Positions 58,620 to 64,000 of a stretch of 64,000 bases of DNA are shown here, piece after piece; the first letter of the stretch is position 1, and every line of letters begins with the position of its first letter. The stretch covers positions 186,001-250,000 of the forward strand of contig JAFGSI010000028.1 in the NCBI GenBank assembly GCA_016934715.1, read 5' to 3'. Source of the DNA: Anaerolineales bacterium (GTDB lineage: Bacteria > Chloroflexota > Anaerolineae > Anaerolineales > Villigracilaceae). A program made the position numbers and the translations under genes. The notes below the pieces were generated by a model that saw nothing but the letters and a program-made list of their open reading frames with translations, had not been told where the DNA came from and did not search any database.

Positions 58620-58662
58620 TTGTCCGCCTTCGGGCAATTTCTTTATATATGTAGAAACGAAC

Positions 58663-59985
58663 GTGTTCGAGACACTCACCGGACGCCTGAACCAGCTCTT
58701 CGACCAATTACGCAAGCGTGGCAAGCTCAGTGAAGCCGACGTGGATGCCGCCATGCGCGAGGTCCGCCTGGCACTGCTCGAGGCCGATGTGCACTACAGC
58801 GTGGTCAAGGACTTCGTTGCCCGGGTGCGCGCCCGGGCCGTCGGGGCGGAGGTCTCGAAGGCCCTCAATCCGGGTCAGCAGGTCATTAAGATCGTCAACG
58901 ACGAACTGGTTGCCACCCTTGGGGATCCGGCACCGCTCAACTTGAGCGGCGTCAAGCCTTATCTGGTCTTGCTGGTCGGTTTGCAGGGTTCGGGTAAGAC
59001 GACTGCCGCCGGGAAACTGGCCCGCCAGCTACGCTCGCGCGGCGAACGGGTCCTCCTGGTGGCCGGCGACCCGTACCGGCCCGCGGCGGTGGAGCAGTTG
59101 CGGATCCTGGGCGGGCAACTCGATGCACCGGTCTTCTACGAGGCCGAGGTCGCGCCCCCCGAACTCGTCAAGCGGGCCTACGAAAAGGCTCAGAACGGCG
59201 GCTACAGCGTGGTCATCGTCGACACGGCCGGTCGTTCGCAGCTGGATGAGACTCTGATGGGTGAACTGCAGGCCATCGTGCGAAATGTCCCCCCGGTCGA
59301 GACGCTGCTGGTCGTCGACGCGATGATCGGTCAGGAAGCATTGCATGTCGCCGAAGGCTTCCGCGATGCGGTCCCGCTGACCGGACTGATCATGACCAAG
59401 ATGGATGGGGATGCACGCGGCGGGGCGGCGATCTCGATCCGCACAGTCACGGGTGTGCCGATCAAATTCCTGGGAACTGGCGAAAAATTGGATGCCCTGG
59501 AGGTGTATAATCCGGAGCGTCTGGCTTCCCGCATCCTGGGGATGGGCGACATGCTCGGGCTGATCGAAAAGGCCGAAGCGGTTTTCGACGAGCAGCAGGT
59601 TCGCAAGCAGACCGAACGTCTCTCGAAGGGCGAATTCAGCCTGGAAGACATGGCCGAGATGATGCGTTCGTCAAAGAAGATGGGTCCGATAAGCCAGATG
59701 ATGGACATGCTCCCCGGTGGTATGGGTCAGGCGGCCCGCAGTGTTCCGCCGGAGGAGATTGATCGCCAGTTCAAACGCACCGAGGCGATCATCAATTCGA
59801 TGACCCTCCAGGAACGGCGCACTCCGGACATTCTGAACGCCCGCCGCCGGCGGCGCATTGCCGCCGGGTCTGGCACCCAGGTTCAGGACGTCAACCGCTT
59901 GATAAAGCAATACCGCGAGATCCAGAAGGTAATGAAGATGCTGCAGAAAACAGGCGGGCGCGGTCTGTCCCGCATGTTCGGATGA
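58663..59985 (+). CDS. ffh: Signal recognition particle GTPase Ffh (SRP54)
   Basis: A 440-residue SRP GTPase that binds signal sequences at ribosomes and delivers nascent chains to FtsY. It has the N domain, G domain (GLQGSGKTTAAGKLA near residue 108, DTAGRSQLDE, MTKMDGDARGGAA) and M domain (about residues 300-435; Met-rich and the RNA-binding RRRRIAAGSGTQVQDVN). GTG start at 58663 is preceded by little Shine-Dalgarno; the frame open to 58540 lies inside the promoter region. It heads a translation gene cluster. Confidence 0.95.
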   Translation: MFETLTGRLNQLFDQLRKRGKLSEADVDAAMREVRLALLEADVHYSVVKDFVARVRARAVGAEVSKALNPGQQVIKIVNDELVATLGDPAPLNLSGVKPYLVLLVGLQGSGKTTAAGKLARQLRSRGERVLLVAGDPYRPAAVEQLRILGGQLDAPVFYEAEVAPPELVKRAYEKAQNGGYSVVIVDTAGRSQLDETLMGELQAIVRNVPPVETLLVVDAMIGQEALHVAEGFRDAVPLTGLIMTKMDGDARGGAAISIRTVTGVPIKFLGTGEKLDALEVYNPERLASRILGMGDMLGLIEKAEAVFDEQQVRKQTERLSKGEFSLEDMAEMMRSSKKMGPISQMMDMLPGGMGQAARSVPPEEIDRQFKRTEAIINSMTLQERRTPDILNARRRRRIAAGSGTQVQDVNRLIKQYREIQKVMKMLQKTGGRGLSRMFG

Positions 59986-59997
59986 TGATGGTTCCCG

Positions 59998-60040
59998 CGG
60001 CCACGCTGCGCACTCCTTTCTGCCCCTCACAGCGTGGCCG
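59998..60040 (+). repeat. Leader hairpin before rpsP with anti-Shine-Dalgarno loop
   Basis: CGGCCACGCTG (59998-60008) pairs with CAGCGTGGCCG (60030-60040), 11 bp. Its 21-nt pyrimidine-rich loop contains CTCCTT (60013-60018), the exact complement of the rpsP Shine-Dalgarno AAGGAG (60073-60078). Seen in the sequence; a regulatory role is only a guess. Confidence 0.45.
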
Positions 60041-60088
60041 GCCGATACCGAAAAATAGAAAACAAAATTCGTAAGGAGAAACGTTTCG

Positions 60089-60430
60089 ATGGTTCGTATT
60101 CGACTTCGTCGTATTGGCCTGAAAGGCCAACCTTCCTATCGCCTTGTCGTTGCCGACAAGGAGAGTCCGCGTGATGGCCGCTTCCTTGAAGTTGTAGGCC
60201 ATTACAATCCTCGCACCGAACCAGCCACGATCGAGATCCAGGAAGACCGTATCTACGAGTGGCTGACCAAGGGCGCCCAGCCGAGCGATTCGGTGGCCCA
60301 GATCTTCCGGACTGCCGGCGTGCTCGAGCGCTACGAGCGCTTCAAGAAGGGCGAGGCGGTAGAAACCCTGCTGGCTGAGGTCGAGAAGGCCAAGGCTGCC
60401 AATCCGGTCAGCGCCAAGACGACCAAATAA
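60089..60430 (+). CDS. rpsP: 30S ribosomal protein S16
   Basis: A 113-residue S16: MVRIRLRRIGLKGQPSYRLV then VADKESPRDGRFLE and VGHYNPRTEP are signature blocks, with an extra C-terminal helical tail. It binds 16S rRNA in the small subunit. AAGGAG lies 10 nt upstream of the ATG. It follows ffh and precedes khpA, a common arrangement. Confidence 0.97.
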   Translation: MVRIRLRRIGLKGQPSYRLVVADKESPRDGRFLEVVGHYNPRTEPATIEIQEDRIYEWLTKGAQPSDSVAQIFRTAGVLERYERFKKGEAVETLLAEVEKAKAANPVSAKTTK

Positions 60431-60489
60431 GCAAGAGACGATCCTGCCCCCTTGAAAGGGCCGGGCCTGTCGCGTCAGAATGAGATGCC

Positions 60490-60723
60490 ATGAAAGAGCT
60501 CATCGAGTATATTGCCAGGTCGCTGGTCGACCATCCTGAGGATGTCAGTGTTCAGGAATTTCGCCGGGGTGACCGCGTGACCCTCGAATTGCAGGTGGCC
60601 AAGGACGACATGGGCCGCGTCATCGGCAAGGGTGGGCGGGTTGCCAATGCGATCCGTTCGCTGTTGCGGGTTGCCGCCGAGCGCCAGGGCCTGCGCGCCA
60701 CCCTGGACGTTGTTGAGCCATAG
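60490..60723 (+). CDS. khpA: KH-domain RNA-binding protein
   Basis: A 77-residue type II KH protein with the GxxG loop in MGRVIGKGGRVANAIRSL. KhpA-type proteins bind RNA and affect translation and cell division in Firmicutes. It sits between rpsP and rimM, its usual position. Confidence 0.9.
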   Translation: MKELIEYIARSLVDHPEDVSVQEFRRGDRVTLELQVAKDDMGRVIGKGGRVANAIRSLLRVAAERQGLRATLDVVEP

Positions 60724-60731
60724 CCCGGGTC

Positions 60732-61283
60732 ATGCCTGAGGATGTTGAGCGCCAGGCAGGCTCGCCTACTGCTGGCGAGCCTGCCTTCTTGATTGTCGGA
60801 AAGGTGCGTCGACCGCACGGAGTCCGAGGGGATGTGCTTGTCGAGATCTGCACGGATTTCCCCGAACGGCTGGCACCGGGAACGCTGGTTTACCTCGGCA
60901 AAGACCGCCTGCCGCTGACCATTGAAAACCAGCGGCCGCACAAGGATGGCCTGTTGATCCTGTTCGCCGGGTTGACGACACCCGAGCAGGCCGGCCTGTA
61001 CCGCAACCAGAATCTCTACGTGCCAGCTGAAGATCGTCCGGCGTTGCCTGAGGGCGAATATTATCATCACCAGCTGATCGGATTGCGGGTTTTGGATGAA
61101 TCCGGGCAGGCACTCGGCGTACTGCACGAAATCCTGGAAACCGGAGCAAATGATGTGTACGTCCTCGCTGCAGAGGCAGGGAAGGAGATCCTGCTTCCGG
61201 CTATCGCCGAGACCATCCTGGATGTGGACCTGGATGCCGGCGTGATGAAAGTGCATCTCTTGCCTGGCCTGCTCGATACTTAA
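60732..61283 (+). CDS. rimM: 16S rRNA processing protein RimM
   Basis: A 183-residue RimM with an N-terminal RimM domain (FLIVGKVRRPHGVRGDVLVE) and a PRC-barrel domain (EYYHHQLIGLRVLDESGQAL then GVLHEILETGANDVYVL). It assists 30S 3-prime domain maturation with S19. In most bacteria trmD follows; here a 308-nt gap and manC follow, so trmD is elsewhere or absent. Confidence 0.94.
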   Translation: MPEDVERQAGSPTAGEPAFLIVGKVRRPHGVRGDVLVEICTDFPERLAPGTLVYLGKDRLPLTIENQRPHKDGLLILFAGLTTPEQAGLYRNQNLYVPAEDRPALPEGEYYHHQLIGLRVLDESGQALGVLHEILETGANDVYVLAAEAGKEILLPAIAETILDVDLDAGVMKVHLLPGLLDT

Positions 61284-61591
61284 AAAAATGGACAAGGGCC
61301 TCAAGGCTGGATTTCCTCCGGTCAAAGGCCTTGGAGCAGTTTGCCTGAAAGCCCGTGCGATCATTGGAAGGCCCTGGCGCTGGCCTGGCAGACTCCCCCT
61401 GGTGCCCTGCAGTAGAGGAATTCGATCCGACGCTGACCTGGATACAGGGGAAGATGACCGGGCGAGGGCGTTGGCTGGCACCTGACGGGGCAGCGCCAAG
61501 GGCCGCCAGGGGGATGGGAATAATTTCCCTGCTGCTCGGGAAGAGCAGGCCGATTGTCAGGCCTGACAATACTGTGCGCTATCGAGACGAG
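61284..61591. other. Intergenic region holding an 18-nt perfect palindrome
   Basis: 308 nt without a credible gene between rimM and manC. A GC-poor stretch near 61284-61330 has a weak CAAGGC/GCCTTG stem. The perfect palindrome ATTGTCAGGCCTGACAAT (61553-61570) 22 nt before the manC ATG could be an operator; no clear promoter is seen. The upstream frame open into manC is not likely translated. Confidence 0.5.
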
Positions 61592-62677
61592 ATGGATCAT
61601 ACGTATGCGATTATCATGGCTGGCGGAAGCGGAACCCGCCTCTGGCCGGTCTCCCGGAGGAAGCATCCCAAGCACGTCCTTCCGTTGCTGGGAGAGCGAA
61701 CCCTGTTCCAGAACACCGTCGATCGGCTCCTGCCCCTGGTCCCGGTCGAGCGCATTCTGGTCGTTACTGCTGCTGATCAATTCGACGATTTGCGCCGTCA
61801 GGCTCCCCGGATCCCGGCCGACAACTTCCTGATCGAACCCCAGCCGCGTGGCACCGCTTCGGTGGTCGGCTTCGCAGCCCTTGTTCTGGCCAAGCGTGAC
61901 CCGCAAGCTGTGATGATGGTCCTGCCTTCGGACCATTACATCCGCAACCGCGACCTGTTCGCCCTGGTGATGCGTGTGGCAGTCGAAGTGGCCAAAAAGG
62001 ATTACCTGGTCACCCTGGGGATCACTCCCACCTTCCCGTCGACCGGTTACGGGTACATCCAGCGTGGAGCATCGCTCCCGGAAAAGTTTGCCTATCCCGT
62101 CTATCAGGTCCTGCGTTTCAAGGAGAAGCCCGACGAGGAGACGGCCCTGGAACTTCTGGCTCAGGGCGATCACTCCTGGAATTCAGGCATGTTCATCTGG
62201 CGAGCCAGCCGCATTCTGGATGAATTCGATCGCCAGATGCCGAATCTCAAGGCCGCTCTGGACAGGATCGGGACGGCCTGGGGGAAGCCCGACCAGGAGG
62301 CGGTCCTTGCGGCGGAGTGGCCGCAATTGCACTCCGAGACGATCGACTATGGTGTGATGGAGAATGCTGCGCGGGTCGCTGTCCTGCCCGCCGGTGGCCT
62401 GGACTGGAGTGACGTTGGCATGTGGGACTCGCTTTTCGATGTCCTCCTGCCAGACAAGAACGGCAATGTGGCGGTCAATTCTGATACCCTGATGTTCGAT
62501 ACGCACAAATCCCTGGTTTACTCGACCGAAAACAAACTGGTCGTCACCATCGGCGTGGACGATGTGATGATCGTTGATGCCGGCGACGCCCTGCTGGTCT
62601 GTCATCGCGACCAGGCCCAGCAGGTACGCCAGGTGATCGACAGCCTGAAGAATTCCGGCCGCGAGAATTACCTCTAG
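61592..62677 (+). CDS. manC: Mannose-1-phosphate guanylyltransferase
   Basis: A 361-residue sugar nucleotidyltransferase making GDP-mannose from mannose 1-phosphate and GTP. MDHTYAIIMAGGSGTRLWPV then SRRKHPKHVLPLLG is the signature GGSGTRLWPLSR and the basic block; FKEKPDEETA and GNWSDVGMWDSL-like motifs (DWSDVGMWDSLFD) follow. GDP-mannose would feed glycan or glycolipid synthesis. The ATG at 61592 fits the family start. topA follows after 10 nt, with its Shine-Dalgarno overlapping the manC stop. Confidence 0.93.
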   Translation: MDHTYAIIMAGGSGTRLWPVSRRKHPKHVLPLLGERTLFQNTVDRLLPLVPVERILVVTAADQFDDLRRQAPRIPADNFLIEPQPRGTASVVGFAALVLAKRDPQAVMMVLPSDHYIRNRDLFALVMRVAVEVAKKDYLVTLGITPTFPSTGYGYIQRGASLPEKFAYPVYQVLRFKEKPDEETALELLAQGDHSWNSGMFIWRASRILDEFDRQMPNLKAALDRIGTAWGKPDQEAVLAAEWPQLHSETIDYGVMENAARVAVLPAGGLDWSDVGMWDSLFDVLLPDKNGNVAVNSDTLMFDTHKSLVYSTENKLVVTIGVDDVMIVDAGDALLVCHRDQAQQVRQVIDSLKNSGRENYL

Positions 62678-62687
62678 GAGGTGTTAG

Positions 62688-64000
62688 ATGGAAGCCTATT
62701 GCATGAAATGCAAGACCAAACGTGAGATTGTGGGTCCAGAGGCGGGTTTCAATGCTGCCCGGGCTCCTGTCACGCGCGGTACCTGCGGCGAGTGCGGCAC
62801 GACCCTGTATCGGATCGGCCGCACCCCGGCCCACGAAGGGATGACGCCGCCCGAAAAATACGCGGATCGCTCTGGCAAACTGGTGATCGTCGAGTCGCCG
62901 GCCAAGGCCAGGACGGTGGGGCGATTCCTGGGCAAGGGCTATACCGTGCGTGCCTCGGTCGGCCACATCCGGGACCTGCTGCGGTCCCAGCTCTCGGTGG
63001 ACGTGGACAACGACTTCAAACCCAAGTACCGTGTCCCCAATGAGAAAAAGGAAGTCGTCAAGGAGCTCAAGCAACTGGCCAGGGAACATGCCGAGATCTA
63101 CCTGGCCACGGATCCCGACCGCGAAGGCGAAGCCATCTCCTGGCACCTGATGGAAGCTGCCTCGATCGACCCCAGGCTCGCCCGACGGGTGGTCTTCCAT
63201 GAGATCACTGCCGGGGCCATCGATGAGGCGTTTTCCAATCCGCGCCCGATCGACATGGACCTGGTTGATGCCCAGCAGGCCCGCCGTATCCTCGACCGGT
63301 TGGTTGGATATGGCATTAGCCCAATCCTTTGGGAAAAGGTCCGCAGCCGCCTGTCTGCCGGGCGGGTCCAATCGGTCGCACTGCGGTTGATCGTCGAAAG
63401 GGAGGCGGAGATTGATGCCTTTGTGCCGGTCGAATACTGGTCGATCGCGGCAGAACTGCATCCGGATGGACAGAAGAAGAGGGTCACTTTCGTAGCCAAG
63501 CTGGTTAAGGTGGATCAGGAGGAGCCGCAACTGTCCCATGAGCAGGTCGTCAAACCGATCCTGGTGGACATGGAAACTGCCTCCTACCTGGTCTCGAAGA
63601 TCAAGCGCAGTACTCGGCGGCGCAAGCCCTCGGCTCCGTTCACGACCTCCACGCTCCAACAGGAAGCCTCGCGCAAGCTCGGCTTCACTGCCAAACGTAC
63701 GATGGGCCTGGCCCAGGGACTCTACGAGGGCCAGGATGTTGGAGAAGGCGGCACGACCGGTTTGATCACCTACATGCGCACCGATTCGACCCATATCGCC
63801 GAGGTTGCCCGCGATGAAACGCGCCGCTACATCGGTGAGCGGTATGGCCAGGATTTCCTGCCCGAAAAACCGATCGAGTACAAGACCAAGGCCAAGGGCG
63901 CCCAGGAAGCCCATGAAGCGATCCGCCCGACCTCGGTCCTGCGGGACCCCGAGAAGATCAAGCCCTTCCTCGAGCCGGCCATGTTCAAGCTTTACCAGCT
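62688..64000 (+). CDS. topA: DNA topoisomerase I, partial, with N-terminal zinc ribbon
   Basis: The first 437 codons of a type IA topoisomerase that relaxes negative supercoils; it continues past the window end. After ATG 62688 (AGGAGGTG upstream) comes a zinc ribbon (CMKC at residues 5-8 and CGEC about residues 31-34; DUF5679-like), then the TOPRIM domain (KLVIVESPAKARTVGRFLG, LATDPDREGEAIS) and RILDRLVGYGISPILW. The active-site Tyr region YMRTDSTHIAEVA is included. Canonical TopA has Cys4 zinc ribbons only at the C-terminus, so this N-terminal one is an addition. Confidence 0.94.
   Translation, partial: MEAYCMKCKTKREIVGPEAGFNAARAPVTRGTCGECGTTLYRIGRTPAHEGMTPPEKYADRSGKLVIVESPAKARTVGRFLGKGYTVRASVGHIRDLLRSQLSVDVDNDFKPKYRVPNEKKEVVKELKQLAREHAEIYLATDPDREGEAISWHLMEAASIDPRLARRVVFHEITAGAIDEAFSNPRPIDMDLVDAQQARRILDRLVGYGISPILWEKVRSRLSAGRVQSVALRLIVEREAEIDAFVPVEYWSIAAELHPDGQKKRVTFVAKLVKVDQEEPQLSHEQVVKPILVDMETASYLVSKIKRSTRRRKPSAPFTTSTLQQEASRKLGFTAKRTMGLAQGLYEGQDVGEGGTTGLITYMRTDSTHIAEVARDETRRYIGERYGQDFLPEKPIEYKTKAKGAQEAHEAIRPTSVLRDPEKIKPFLEPAMFKLYQ

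Noticed and set aside
58540-58662. Earlier ATG for ffh
   Set aside because: It lies upstream of the -10/-35 promoter at 58591-58619 and adds a non-homologous N-terminus.
59941-60088. SRP RNA (ffs) near ffh
   Set aside because: No GGAA tetraloop/GGAAGC-type SRP Alu or S domain signature was recognised; the hairpin there has a pyrimidine loop.
62544-63914. 456-codon antisense open frame over topA
   Set aside because: The plus strand carries TOPRIM and other topoisomerase motifs; the antisense product is a GC-driven shadow.
1-64000. CRISPR arrays, IS elements, rRNA or tRNA genes
   Set aside because: No regular direct repeats, transposase motifs, 16S/23S signature or tRNA TFC arm were seen; small tRNAs could still be missed by eye.

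Overview
The window is GC-rich (roughly 60%), densely packed chromosomal DNA with short intergenic gaps, frequent 4-nt ATGA or 1-nt TAATG/TGATG overlaps, and sigma70-like promoters. Gene content points to a member of the Chloroflexota, most likely Anaerolineae: FhaA/FhaB-type FHA proteins, Thr/Pro-rich lipoproteins with TPT linkers, a 7TM-GAF-HTH protein, a Tal-Pgi fusion and a T-box-controlled type 2 IleS. This is inferred from protein character, not from a search. I see no transposon, prophage, CRISPR array, rRNA or tRNA.

Layout. 0.2-2.5 kb (minus): FRG-domain protein, coiled-coil/PH-like/zinc-ribbon protein, small membrane protein. 2.6-7.6 kb (plus): small membrane protein, rpiB, a HAMP-adenylate cyclase and a transaldolase/glucose-6-phosphate isomerase fusion. 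7.6-10.3 kb (minus): GH5 lipoprotein and alpha-galactosidase. 10.3-13.9 kb: promoter, isoleucine T-box riboswitch and ileS. 14-20.9 kb: lipoprotein hydrolase, GNAT, degV, alr-lspA-rluD, threonine aldolase. 20.9-23.5 kb (minus): degenerate HD-GYP protein plus GGDEF diguanylate cyclase. 23.5-35.7 kb (plus): a long head-to-tail run (PNP, membrane protein, GNAT, 7TM regulator, S1 protein, ftsK, CDP-alcohol phosphatidyltransferase, lgt, ABC ATPase, ABC-2/SpoIIM permease, MBL hydrolase). 35.7-41 kb: HNH endonuclease, epimerase, MoxR-DUF58-DUF4129 operon. 41.1-42.5 kb: tyrS behind a 14-codon leader peptide with three consecutive Tyr codons and a two-hairpin attenuator. 42.6-47.3 kb (minus): fhaA-fhaB-mtnP-(SEDS::PBP fusion). 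47.4-49.1 kb: zinc-ribbon, SH3-like and HesB/ErpA-type proteins. 49.4-55.4 kb (plus): a Dlt-like acylation operon. 55.5-58.5 kb (minus): S1 protein and two DegV proteins. 58.6-64 kb (plus): ffh-rpsP-khpA-rimM, mannose-1-phosphate guanylyltransferase and the start of topA.

Most interesting. (1) The 49.4-55.4 kb operon resembles the dlt D-alanylation system but has different enzymes: lipoprotein, a 39-residue membrane microprotein ending in I-Y-x-x-F (the DltX-like C-terminal motif), an MBOAT, two SGNH proteins (one with Cys in place of the GDS serine), an acyl carrier protein and an acyl-AMP ligase. It looks complete for activating an acyl group in the cytosol and moving it onto an extracellular acceptor. 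(2) The tyrS leader looks like ribosome-mediated attenuation by tyrosine supply, with a leader peptide that is probably translated from a leaderless transcript. (3) A SEDS glycosyltransferase is fused to a PBP-like domain that has lost its catalytic Ser and Lys, in a locus ordered like actinobacterial fhaA-fhaB-pstP-rodA-pbpA. Smaller points include a SpoIIM domain fused to an ABC-2 permease, a dead HD-GYP protein beside a diguanylate cyclase, and an N-terminal zinc ribbon on TopA.
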